From NCBI GenBank assembly GCA_937899265.1, contig CALBPV010000019.1:1-9726 (forward strand): 9,726 nucleotides of DNA, read 5' to 3'. The stretch is from an uncultured Bacteroidales bacterium. GTDB lineage: Bacteria > Bacteroidota > Bacteroidia > Bacteroidales > UBA3663. Below the pieces are notes generated by a model. It ran no database searches. It saw only the letters and a program-made list of their open reading frames with translations, and had not been told where the DNA came from. Positions 1 through 7,243 of this stretch are shown piece by piece (positions within the stretch are counted from its first letter, which is position 1; each line of letters opens with the position of its first letter). A program made the position numbers and the translations under genes.

Positions 1-14
1 TAACAGCATGAACT

Positions 15-569
15 ATGACAGCAATAAGACTTACAAAGGAACTCTACTTCACTACCTCGACCGTCATTGACTGGATGGATGTATTCACGCGCCCGACCTA
101 TAAGCATATCGTCATTGATTCACTTAGGTATTGCCAGGAGAACAAAGGTCTTGAGATATATGCCTGGGTGCTGATGACCAACCATTTGCACATGATTGTA
201 GGAATGGCGGATTATAAATCCGACAAAGCGTCAATAGGCGACGTCTTGCGTGACTTCAAGAAATTCACCAGTAAAGGCATAGTCAAGGCCATTGTGGACA
301 ATCAGCAGGAAAGTCGTAAGGAATGGCTCATGGACCGTTGCTGGTTTCGTGGTGCTAATGATTCGAAGATAAAAAACTATAAGTTCTGGCAGGACGGGAG
401 TTATATAGAGACTATATATACCTATGAGTTCTTGGTGGAAAAGCTCAACTACATACATAATAATCCTGTGAGGCAAGAGATTGTGGACAGACCTGAACAA
501 TATCTCTATAGCTCTGCAAGGAACTACAGTGGCGATAAAGGCCTGTTGGACGTAATGATAATAAAGTAA
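15..569 (+). CDS. REP-associated tyrosine transposase (RAYT, Y1/TnpA_REP family)
   Basis: A 184-residue single-domain Y1-type transposase, close to the usual length of Bacteroidetes RAYTs. These are single-strand DNA HUH enzymes thought to act on REP palindromes. Visible motifs are the metal-binding HxH in NHLHMIV (residues about 56-62), and YIHNNPV with the downstream YLYSSARNY block (about 146-171), whose first tyrosine is the likely catalytic nucleophile. The start at 15 is the first ATG after an in-frame TGA at 9-11. The first ten residues do not look like family members. The +2 frame from ATG 8 reads MNYDSNKTYKGT up to position 43, and this would join naturally to LYFTT, so the native N-terminus may have been altered by a 2-bp deletion. 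The gene is more AT-rich than its neighbours, consistent with acquisition. The REP-like palindrome lies 40 bp downstream. Family assignment is secure; activity is unknown. Confidence 0.88.
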   Translation: MTAIRLTKELYFTTSTVIDWMDVFTRPTYKHIVIDSLRYCQENKGLEIYAWVLMTNHLHMIVGMADYKSDKASIGDVLRDFKKFTSKGIVKAIVDNQQESRKEWLMDRCWFRGANDSKIKNYKFWQDGSYIETIYTYEFLVEKLNYIHNNPVRQEIVDRPEQYLYSSARNYSGDKGLLDVMIIK

Positions 570-609
570 GTGGTATGAATAATCGCATTACAAATGCTTA
601 TATTCGGTG

Positions 610-632
610 CGGTCGGATTGCAAATCCGACCG
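610..632. repeat. REP-like palindrome downstream of the transposase
   Basis: A perfect 10-bp inverted repeat: CGGTCGGATT at 610-619 and AATCCGACCG at 623-632, around the 3-nt loop GCA. It lies 40 bp after the RAYT stop and in the gap between two convergent genes. RAYT transposases are typically flanked by such palindromes, so this is the likely cognate REP. It could also act as a bidirectional transcription stop, but no T-run follows on either strand. Confidence 0.7.
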
Positions 633-654
633 AGCGTGCAAATCCGACCGAGCG
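619..654. repeat. 18-bp tandem duplication of the REP right arm
   Basis: TGCAAATCCGACCGAGCG occurs twice in exact tandem, at 619-636 and 637-654. Each copy contains the right arm of the adjacent palindrome (AATCCGACCG), so the left arm at 610-619 could pair with either copy, giving two alternative hairpins. Such arm duplication is common in REP clusters. The rest of the 570-727 gap holds only a small palindrome, GCATT-ACA-AATGC (585-597), and an imperfect hairpin at 671-698. Confidence 0.75.
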
Positions 655-727
655 GGTTGGGGAGAGGCTGTCCGTCGGGGTCATTTGATGACGATGGACA
701 TTCACGCAGGATTTTGCCGGTGAGCTG

Positions 728-1345
728 TCAGATGAGTCCCTGTTCCACCTGTAGGCAGATGTCCTCCAGTTCTTTGTCTTTTCCGTCCGGCTCCCATTTT
801 CCTTTGAGGCTGACACCGAAGAGAAGGCCGAAACTTTGCCAGAACCAGGCTTTGCTGCGCCCCAAATACTCGCGGATGATTTTGTAGGACGTGGTGTTGC
901 ACTCCCGGTCGATGAGCCTCACGAGAAGTTTGCCCTGACGGTAGTTGAGCCGTTTGAGTTGGGGTTTATATTGTTTGAGAAGTTCTTTCTCGAGACTTTT
1001 GAAATATTTCTTCTGGGTCTTGTGGTCCATCACTTGCATCGAGTCGTAGGAGGCTACGAGCAGGCGGCGGGCTTCTTTGGCTATGGGAAGCGTCTTTTTC
1101 ACATCGTTCACCATCTTCCAATATTTCTGCTCGCGGCGCTGGCTGGTGAAATGTTTGCGGTTGAAACAGTAAACGTTGCGGAGCAGAATGATGGGAATGG
1201 TGTCGCCCGTCTCGGGGTCGATTTGGGCGGGGAGGGGACCTTCGCGTTGACCCGAGTGCAGTATGTATTGGGCCTGCGCGGGAAGAGCAGGCAGCAGAAT
1301 GAGGAGTATTCCGCAGAGAACGAAGTATCGGGTCAAACGATTCAT
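728..1345 (-). CDS. DUF4294 family secreted protein
   Basis: A 205-residue protein matching the Bacteroidetes DUF4294 family from memory of its pattern. A signal peptide is visible: basic MNRLTRY, a hydrophobic stretch at about 8-22, then cleavage after AQA near residue 25. The conserved core follows: DTIPIILLRNVYCF (48-61), a basic region with DVKKTLPIAKEARR (81-94), a Lys-rich helix KKYFKSLEKELLKQYK (112-127), and the signature QGKLLVRLIDRE..TTSYKIIREY (137-160) and FWQSFGLLFG (168-177). The start at 1345 is chosen over the in-frame ATG at 1378 because it begins at the signal peptide and lies 9 nt after a -7 box. The function of the family is unknown; it is exported to the periplasm or cell surface. 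The gene is divergent from the MMPL gene and convergent with the transposase. Confidence 0.88.
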   Translation of the reverse strand: MNRLTRYFVLCGILLILLPALPAQAQYILHSGQREGPLPAQIDPETGDTIPIILLRNVYCFNRKHFTSQRREQKYWKMVNDVKKTLPIAKEARRLLVASYDSMQVMDHKTQKKYFKSLEKELLKQYKPQLKRLNYRQGKLLVRLIDRECNTTSYKIIREYLGRSKAWFWQSFGLLFGVSLKGKWEPDGKDKELEDICLQVEQGLI

Positions 1346-1354
1346 TTTTCGCTG

Positions 1355-1362
1355 CAAAGATA
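1355..1362 (-). promoter_or_regulatory. Bacteroidetes -7 box for the DUF4294 gene
   Basis: On the minus strand this reads TATCTTTG, matching the Bacteroidetes sigma-ABfr -7 consensus TAnnTTTG, followed by CAG. Only 9 nt separate it from the ATG at 1345, implying a very short leader. No clear -33 TTG element is seen at the usual distance. Confidence 0.6.
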
Positions 1363-1457
1363 CGCGTTTTTCGGACAATATTCGTTATCTTGGCACAAAA
1401 ATCTGCCGTTTTCATCATTTTTTATCCGTTCGAGGCAACGGATTATCGAATTTTAAC

Positions 1458-1465
1458 TATCTTTG
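1458..1465 (+). promoter_or_regulatory. Bacteroidetes -7 box for the MMPL/barrel operon
   Basis: TATCTTTG followed by CAG, the same 11-nt core as the divergent promoter. It ends 10 nt before the ATG at 1476 and 28 nt before an alternative in-frame ATG at 1494. No convincing -33 element is visible. The intergenic region 1346-1475 therefore holds two back-to-back promoters about 95 bp apart. Confidence 0.6.
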
Positions 1466-1475
1466 CAGTGTGGAA

Positions 1476-3962
1476 ATGACGATTTTTCGATGGATGAAAA
1501 GCCACCCCGTCTTTTGTTGGGGGCTGCTGGCATTGCTTGTGGCAGTGTCGGCTGCCGGTGCCTTTCGTCTCCACTACAAGGAGGACATAGGCGACTTCCT
1601 GCCCGTGGACGCCGACTACCGGCGTTCGCTCGCCATCTATCAGGATATCGCCGGCGGCTCGAAAATAGCCGTGCAGTTCAGCCTCTCCGCCCCGGAGACG
1701 GCTCTCTCTCCGCGTGCCGACTCTCTGCTTCCGGCGGCGATGGAGCATTATGCTGTCGCGCTTCGTTCACTGGATACGGCCCGTTGGCTGGGCGATGTGG
1801 CGACCCGGGTGAGTCTGTCCGACATGATGGATGTCATGGGGTTCTGTTATGCCCGCCTTCCCTATCTGCTGGCTCCGGGAGACTTGGACGGAGCCAACGT
1901 CGGCGACACGGCGTGGGTGCGCTCCCGTTTGGCTCAATCTTACCGTTTGCTCACTTCCCAGGCGGGCAGTCTCGCGGGCCAGGCCGTTGACAGCGACCCG
2001 TTGGGATTGTTTGCTTCCGTTGGCAAACGCTTGCAGCTTTTCCGTCCGGCCATGGCGATGAATTTGAGGGACGGCTATGTATTCTCCGATGACGGAACTC
2101 GTGCTTATCTCTCGCTGGTTTCGCCCTTCGGCAACAGCGAGACGGACGGCAATGCCCGTCTGGCAGCCTTGCTGGAGGCCGCCGGGGACAGCCTGCGCGC
2201 CGTGATGCCTGACGTGGAGTGTCACGCCGTCGGCGCCCCGCTGGTGGCGGTGGAGAATGCCCGGCGCATCAAACTCGATTCGCTGTTGGCCCTGGCCATT
2301 GCCTCGCTGCTCATCCTGGCGGCGCTCATTCGCCGGTTCAGGACCCTTCGTCCGATGCTGTCCATCGTGATGGCCACAGGCTTCGGCTATCTCTTTGCCG
2401 TGGGAACATTGGGATGGCGCATTGATTCCCTGTCGGTCATCGTGTTGGGCATCGCCTCCATGCTCATCGGCATTGCGGTCAACTATCCGCTGCATTACGA
2501 ATGTCATCTCCAGGAACATCCCGACCCGTCCCGCACGCTCCGCGACCTGACGGCTCCCTTGGTGATAGGCAACGTCACAACGGTGGGCGCTTTTCTGGCA
2601 CTCGTTCCTCTGCCGGCCACTGCCTTGCGCGACTTGGGTCTCTTTGCCGCCCTCATGTTGGCGGGCACGATTCTCTTCACACTCGTCTGGTTGCCCCAGA
2701 TGCCGACGGGGAAACATTCCGCAGGGGCGGAGGCTGCCGTCGAACCGTCGATGCAACCCCTTCCGCGTTCCGCGCGTCCGTTGCTGCAGCCCTTCGGGAT
2801 GAAGCAGCGTTTGGGGTGGGTCGTTCTCATTGCAGGTACGGTGGTCTTCGGTTGGTTGTCGTCGCGCACCGCCTTCGATGCCGACTTCACCCATATCAAT
2901 TATATGCGCCCCGAGGTGAGAGAAGACATGCAGCGACTGGCCGCTGTGGAAGGCCAGGCCCGCGGGGTGGCCGTCTATGCCATTGTGGAAGACAACAATG
3001 CTGCGACCTCCCTGCGGCTGCAACAAATCCTCGACAGCCTCAGTGCGTCCGGAGGGGTGAGTGCCGTCAGGAATCCCGCCCTCCTCCTGCCCGATGCGGA
3101 CGAACAGCAACGACGTTTGTCAGCCTGGCACCGCCTCTGGCAAGAAGCCGGATATGTGGGAGCCGACGGAACCCTCGGAGAAGGATGGAACCGCATGATG
3201 GAAATTGCGGAGGAGACAGGATTCTCCACCGAAGCCTTTGAGGGCTTCCGTTCTCTGCTCACCGACCCGCTCCCCCTGCTCGGGGCAGATGACTTTGCTC
3301 CCCTCCGCGAGACGGTCGTCTCCCAATATGTGAAGGACGGTCGCCTGCTCGTCCAGGTGACGGTGCCCGATGACGGCGTGGAGTCCGTGGAAACGGCACT
3401 CCGGGCAGCCTCTCCCGGGGGACTGCGTGTTTTCGATCAGCCCTCGCTCAATGCCCGCATCGCCACCAATCTCACCGACTCGTTCAATTGGATAGGTTTC
3501 GTGTGCGGTGCCATTGTGTTTGTCTTTCTGTGGCTTTCGTTCCGTCGGCTGGAGGTGGCGCTCATTGCTTTCTTGCCGATGGTGATTGGCTGGATTTGGA
3601 TTTTGGGCATTATGCAGCTGCTGGGTCTTCAATTCAACATCGTGAATGTCATACTGGCAACCTTCATATTCGGTCAGGGCGATGACTATACCATCTTCGT
3701 GACCGAAGGTCTGTTGCGGGACTACAGGACGGGCAGCAGCACCACATCGGCCTCCTACCTGCGGAGCATACGTCTCTCGGCCTTCATCATGTTGGCCGGC
3801 ATGGGAGCCCTCGTTTTTGCCCGTCATCCCGCGATGCACAGTCTCGGGGAAATCACCTTGATAGGCATGGGTGTCGTTTTCGTGATGGCTCTCACCCTCC
3901 CGCCCATGCTGTTCCGACTGTTCCTTGAGTGGAAACCATTCTTAAAGTGGATGAACCGATGA
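1476..3962 (+). CDS. MMPL/RND-superfamily exporter (predicted lipid exporter)
   Basis: An 828-residue inner-membrane protein with the duplicated RND/MMPL layout. TM1 is at about 12-30, then a large periplasmic loop (31-268), then five helices at about 269-409. A second half follows: TM7 (446-461), a second loop (462-670) and five helices at about 671-817. Sequence marks are FRLHYKEDIGDFLP just after TM1, GIAVNYPLHY in TM4 (about 332-341), and GQGDDYTIF in TM10 (about 733-741). The last includes the acidic pair D736/D737, the probable proton-relay site; the equivalent position in TM4 has Asn instead. MMPL proteins use proton motive force to export lipids or hydrophobic molecules; the substrate here is unknown. 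The start at 1476 follows the -7 box. An upstream extension to 1263 is rejected because it runs through the promoter and the divergent gene. The stop overlaps the next gene's start by 4 bp. Confidence 0.9.
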   Translation: MTIFRWMKSHPVFCWGLLALLVAVSAAGAFRLHYKEDIGDFLPVDADYRRSLAIYQDIAGGSKIAVQFSLSAPETALSPRADSLLPAAMEHYAVALRSLDTARWLGDVATRVSLSDMMDVMGFCYARLPYLLAPGDLDGANVGDTAWVRSRLAQSYRLLTSQAGSLAGQAVDSDPLGLFASVGKRLQLFRPAMAMNLRDGYVFSDDGTRAYLSLVSPFGNSETDGNARLAALLEAAGDSLRAVMPDVECHAVGAPLVAVENARRIKLDSLLALAIASLLILAALIRRFRTLRPMLSIVMATGFGYLFAVGTLGWRIDSLSVIVLGIASMLIGIAVNYPLHYECHLQEHPDPSRTLRDLTAPLVIGNVTTVGAFLALVPLPATALRDLGLFAALMLAGTILFTLVWLPQMPTGKHSAGAEAAVEPSMQPLPRSARPLLQPFGMKQRLGWVVLIAGTVVFGWLSSRTAFDADFTHINYMRPEVREDMQRLAAVEGQARGVAVYAIVEDNNAATSLRLQQILDSLSASGGVSAVRNPALLLPDADEQQRRLSAWHRLWQEAGYVGADGTLGEGWNRMMEIAEETGFSTEAFEGFRSLLTDPLPLLGADDFAPLRETVVSQYVKDGRLLVQVTVPDDGVESVETALRAASPGGLRVFDQPSLNARIATNLTDSFNWIGFVCGAIVFVFLWLSFRRLEVALIAFLPMVIGWIWILGIMQLLGLQFNIVNVILATFIFGQGDDYTIFVTEGLLRDYRTGSSTTSASYLRSIRLSAFIMLAGMGALVFARHPAMHSLGEITLIGMGVVFVMALTLPPMLFRLFLEWKPFLKWMNR

Positions 3963-5740
3963 CCCTTTTGCTCATACTGGCGCTGTTGTTGCCTGCCGAC
4001 TCCCTGTCCGAATGGCAGGACGAAATTCTCTCGCGACTGGATGACGAGACCATTGACCGGCTCGGAGAGGAAGGCATGCAGCAGTATATGGGGCTTTTGG
4101 AAGATCTCGAGTTCCAAACCCACGAGCCGTCGGCACGTTACCGTCAGGAAGTGATGATTCATGCCGATGCCTGTCTTTCCTTGCGGGACGGCTATCGCAA
4201 TCGTACCCGGCAACGCATCCTTGCCAACAAAGTCTATTTGGGAGACCCGATTCATGAGAGCGTGCGCTGGAAAGCCTCCTACGGCTCCTGGAAGGCTACC
4301 CTCACGGCCGACAAGGATGCCGGCGAGAGACTGGGCAACGGTTCGTTCACCGGCTTCGCCCTGTGGCAGAAAAACGCCGACTGCAAAATTCTGGTGGGCG
4401 ACTATCGCGTGGTATTGGGCACGGGACTGATTCTGAATCAGAACTTCAGCCTCGGCAAGCAGTTGATGCAAGCGGTCTTCTTCCGTCGGCCCAACCGTCT
4501 GACAGGCCACAGTTCGACCGACGAGTACAACCACATGAGAGGTGTGGCTGCCGAGTGGCGTTGGGGGCGGGTTCGGGCGATGGCTTTTGCATCGGTGCTT
4601 CAGGCCGACGGACGTGTGACCCGGGATACCTTGCGTACGCTCTACACCGACGGTTATCACCGCACCAACGCCGAGGTGGAACATGCCCGGCAGGTCCTCC
4701 TATGGCAAGGCGGAGCCCGCGTTGCGTGGCGCGGCGATTGGTATGAGGTGGGAGGCAATGTGCGAACGCTGGTGACCGACCCCCTCTGGTATCGCAGTGT
4801 GCAGCGCTACAACCGCAATTATTTCCGCGGACGAAGCCTCACCTCGGCCTCCCTCGATTGGGCAGCACAGCGATGGGGTGTCAAGGCGAGGGGAGAAACT
4901 GCCGTTGACGATGGAGGCGGCCTGGCCGCACAGGCTGCATTCTCCTTGCCTTTGGGAGAAGACTGGACCACAACCCTCCAGGGACGCTGGTACGCCAACG
5001 ACTACCGCAGTGTCGATGGAAGCGGCATTGCCGAATCGGGGGCCATGCAGGGCGAACGGGGTCTCTTTGTGGAGCTGGACGGACAAATTTCGCGTCATTG
5101 GTCAGCCGGCCTGTGGATAGACTGGTTCAAGTTCACTCAGCCGCAGTATCACATTCCACAACCCTCCGGTGGATTGGACGCGGGACTCCAGGCTTCATAT
5201 AAACGCAAGACGTGGAGCCTCACGGCCCAATACAGAGCCAAACTCAAGGCCAAAACAGATGCATCCACAACCGACACGGAAGACATCCTCCGATATGTTC
5301 TCCACAGTGTGAGTGCTACAGCCTTGTGGCAGATATTGTCGCCCTTGCGGGTGAAGGGAATCTGGCGGTCGCGCATCTACTCGCAACAAAAGGCCGGCTA
5401 CGCGGCTTCGTGGCTTGTGTCGGGGAGTGTCCAGTGGAATGCCGCACGTCACGGATGGATGACCGAAGTGCAGGCAACGTGGTTCGCAGCGCCCGACTAC
5501 AATGCGCGGCTCTATCTGTCCGAACGCTCGCTGAGATACGGATTCCTCGTGCCGATGCTTCAGGGAACAGGCTTGCGGTTTTCGGCCACCGGAAGGTTGC
5601 AATTGCCCCTCCGCCTCACGCTCGAAGCCAAATACGCCCTCACAGAATACAAAGATACCGACCACATCGGCTCCGGTCTCCAGCGGATTGAGGGCAACGT
5701 CCGCCACGATCTCTGGCTCCAGCTCTCCCACACCTTCTAA
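3959..5740 (+). CDS. Outer-membrane beta-barrel protein related to Bacteroidetes HHH-barrel proteins, lacking a recognisable HHH
   Basis: A 593-residue protein. From about residue 87 to the end it follows the barrel part of the proteins usually annotated 'helix-hairpin-helix domain-containing' in Bacteroidales. Matching blocks are YLGDP (93-97), KDAGE (119-123), VGDYRVVLGTGLILNQNFSLGK (146-167), HSSTDEYNHMRGVAA (184-198), TDGYHRT (230-236) and a C-terminal DHIGSGLQRIEGNVRHDLWLQLSHTF. The alternating pattern and final Phe fit an outer-membrane barrel. The N-terminus has a hydrophobic stretch (2-11) with no basic residue, so the signal peptide is weak. It is followed by an acidic helical stretch (about 18-50) where relatives carry a ComEA-like HHH with LNxAxxxxLxxLP; no such motif is seen. 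ATG 3959 overlaps the exporter stop as ATGA, indicating translational coupling. The in-frame ATG at 3929 lies inside the exporter gene. Function unknown. Confidence 0.78.
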   Translation: MTLLLILALLLPADSLSEWQDEILSRLDDETIDRLGEEGMQQYMGLLEDLEFQTHEPSARYRQEVMIHADACLSLRDGYRNRTRQRILANKVYLGDPIHESVRWKASYGSWKATLTADKDAGERLGNGSFTGFALWQKNADCKILVGDYRVVLGTGLILNQNFSLGKQLMQAVFFRRPNRLTGHSSTDEYNHMRGVAAEWRWGRVRAMAFASVLQADGRVTRDTLRTLYTDGYHRTNAEVEHARQVLLWQGGARVAWRGDWYEVGGNVRTLVTDPLWYRSVQRYNRNYFRGRSLTSASLDWAAQRWGVKARGETAVDDGGGLAAQAAFSLPLGEDWTTTLQGRWYANDYRSVDGSGIAESGAMQGERGLFVELDGQISRHWSAGLWIDWFKFTQPQYHIPQPSGGLDAGLQASYKRKTWSLTAQYRAKLKAKTDASTTDTEDILRYVLHSVSATALWQILSPLRVKGIWRSRIYSQQKAGYAASWLVSGSVQWNAARHGWMTEVQATWFAAPDYNARLYLSERSLRYGFLVPMLQGTGLRFSATGRLQLPLRLTLEAKYALTEYKDTDHIGSGLQRIEGNVRHDLWLQLSHTF

Positions 5741-5779
5741 TATATATAATAGGTAAAAGGAAAATCTAAATAGGAAAAT

Positions 5780-6103
5780 ATGAAAATCAACGAAACTTGT
5801 GTCTCATTGGCCGAAAAGAAGTTTTTCGAGTCTCAGAATGAGAAAGCTCTGCATCCCATCGACGGATGCGAGGTGGTGATGGATGCTGCCGACAACGAGG
5901 ACGGCCTCTATCTCATCCGGTGTCTCGCCACCGAGTACGAACTCGGTGTCTCGTCTGCCTCGGGTCTGACGCAGGAAATCCACACCTTTTCGCTGTCGGA
6001 AATCCTCCAGGTCAACCTGCGCGAAGCCGGATTCCTCGACCGCGACATCACGTTCCTCGAATGGCTCCGGGAACGCGATTTTCGGGGTGTCAAAACAGAA
6101 TAA
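5780..6103 (+). CDS. Small acidic protein of unknown function
   Basis: A 107-residue soluble protein that I do not recognise. It begins MKINETCVSLAEKKFFESQNE and contains HPIDGCEVVMDA, then DGLYLIRCLATEYELGV and a C-terminal FLEWLRERDF. It is rich in Asp/Glu, with no signal peptide or membrane segment and two or three Cys, so it is probably cytoplasmic. ATG 5780 is preceded by an A-rich purine tract (AGGAAAAT), usual for Bacteroidetes initiation. It lies 39 bp after the barrel gene with no promoter box or terminator between them, so it is probably the third gene of that transcript. Codon choice resembles its neighbours, which supports it being real. Confidence 0.7.
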   Translation: MKINETCVSLAEKKFFESQNEKALHPIDGCEVVMDAADNEDGLYLIRCLATEYELGVSSASGLTQEIHTFSLSEILQVNLREAGFLDRDITFLEWLRERDFRGVKTE

Positions 6104-6202
6104 GGCCGCAGGGACGGTCTGTAGGGAGAGGAAATTTTCCAAATACGGCGCATTTTGCAGAATTTTCTTACGCAGTGTGCCCGGCATCCCGACTTTTTCT
6201 CC

Positions 6203-6210
6203 TATCTTTG
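6203..6210 (+). promoter_or_regulatory. Bacteroidetes -7 box for metF
   Basis: TATCTTTG followed by CAC, matching TAnnTTTG. It gives a leader of about 60 nt before the metF ATG at 6275, which is preceded by an A-rich stretch. No -33 element and no recognisable SAM or other riboswitch is visible in the 171-bp gap 6104-6274. Confidence 0.6.
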
Positions 6211-6274
6211 CACTTCGGAATCCCGCTTGGGGAATTGCCTCCGTTTCACTATAGATAACAACAAAATTCAGAAT

Positions 6275-7243
6275 ATGTCAGTAGCCGGATTTTTAGCTTC
6301 GGAACATCCTACAGCTTTTTCGTTTGAGGTGCTGCCTCCCCCCAAGGGAAACAGCATCGACCAAATATACAAAACCATTGACCGCCTTCGCGAGTTCAAT
6401 CCCGCCTATATCAACATCACGACCCATCGTTCGGAGGTGATATATCGGGAGACAGCGCCCGACACCTTCATCCGTGTCGAGGAACGTCACCGTCCCGGTA
6501 CGGTGGCCATTGCTGCGGCCATCAAGGCCAAGTACGGCATCACACCCGTGCCCCATCTCATCTGTTCGGGTTACAACCGGCAGGAGACCGAGTACGAGCT
6601 GATAGACCTCGCTTTTCTGGGCATCACCGACCTCATTCTGCTGCGTGGCGACAAGGCCAAAAACGACCCCCGTTTTGTGGCCAAAGAAGGAGGGTGGACC
6701 CATGCTTCCGAGCTTTGCCGTCAGGTCAATCAGTTCAACAGCGGACAACTCCATGACGGTTCGGAGCATCATCTCTTCAGCGGCAACGGTGAGGAGAGTG
6801 TCTTCACCTACGGCGTGGCGGGCTACCCCGAAAAACACGAGGAAGCCATGAATGGACACATCGACCTGGATATGCTGAAACAGAAGACCGACCTCGGGGC
6901 CGGCTATGTGGTCACACAGATGTTTTTCGACAATGCCAAGTACTTCGATTTCGTACAGCGTTGTCGGAATATCGGCATCAAAGTGCCCATTGTGCCGGGC
7001 ATCAAGCCTCTCGCCACCTTGCGTCATCTCACGACCTTGCCCAAGACTTTCCACATTGACTTCCCCGAGCCCTTGGTAGCCGAATTGTCGCGTTGCAAGA
7101 CCAACGACGATGTCAAAGCCGTAGGGGTGGAGTGGGCCATCGAACAGTGTCGTGAGTTGAAAGCGGCCGGTGTGCCGTCCATCCATTTCTACAGCATGAA
7201 TGCCGGCGAACTCATCGGCCAGATAGCCCGGGCGGTCTATTAA
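6275..7243 (+). CDS. metF: 5,10-methylenetetrahydrofolate reductase
   Basis: A 322-residue cytoplasmic FAD enzyme that reduces 5,10-methylene-THF to 5-methyl-THF, the methyl donor for methionine synthase. Length agrees with bacterial MetF (about 300-320). Family motifs are FSFEVLPP (16-22) with the catalytic Glu at 18, NITTHRSE (47-54), VPHLICSGYNRQETE (92-106), LRGDKA with the FAD-binding Asp at 126, SYGV-like TYGVAGYPEKHEE (178-190), TQMFFDN with substrate-contact Gln at 215, VPIVPGIKP (237-245) and a C-terminal GVPSIHFYSMN. The start at 6275 is chosen because the N-terminus then matches the family and lies downstream of a promoter box. The in-frame ATG at 6155 is upstream of that box. The stop codon overlaps that of the convergent GH43 gene. 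Confidence 0.97.
   Translation: MSVAGFLASEHPTAFSFEVLPPPKGNSIDQIYKTIDRLREFNPAYINITTHRSEVIYRETAPDTFIRVEERHRPGTVAIAAAIKAKYGITPVPHLICSGYNRQETEYELIDLAFLGITDLILLRGDKAKNDPRFVAKEGGWTHASELCRQVNQFNSGQLHDGSEHHLFSGNGEESVFTYGVAGYPEKHEEAMNGHIDLDMLKQKTDLGAGYVVTQMFFDNAKYFDFVQRCRNIGIKVPIVPGIKPLATLRHLTTLPKTFHIDFPEPLVAELSRCKTNDDVKAVGVEWAIEQCRELKAAGVPSIHFYSMNAGELIGQIARAVY

Noticed and set aside
671..698. Imperfect hairpin after the DUF4294 stop as a rho-independent terminator
   Set aside because: The stem is bulged, contains a GU pair and is followed by no T-run on the minus strand; it could equally be a decayed REP.
836..1456. 206-residue plus-strand frame opposite the DUF4294 gene
   Set aside because: Antisense shadow of a recognisable family; it has no domain motifs and crosses the divergent promoter region.
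1263..1475. N-terminal extension of the MMPL gene to an upstream in-frame ATG
   Set aside because: It would be read through the -7 box and antisense to the DUF4294 signal peptide; the first family-like residues begin at 1476.
1767..3110. 447-residue minus-strand frame inside the exporter gene
   Set aside because: Gly/Arg/His/Gln-rich shadow typical of the reverse strand of a G+C-rich gene; no motif or signal sequence.
6104..6274. Riboswitch ahead of metF
   Set aside because: The leader after the promoter box is only about 60 nt and shows no SAM-type helices; the odd palindrome GGAAATTTTCC at about 6131 lies upstream of the box.
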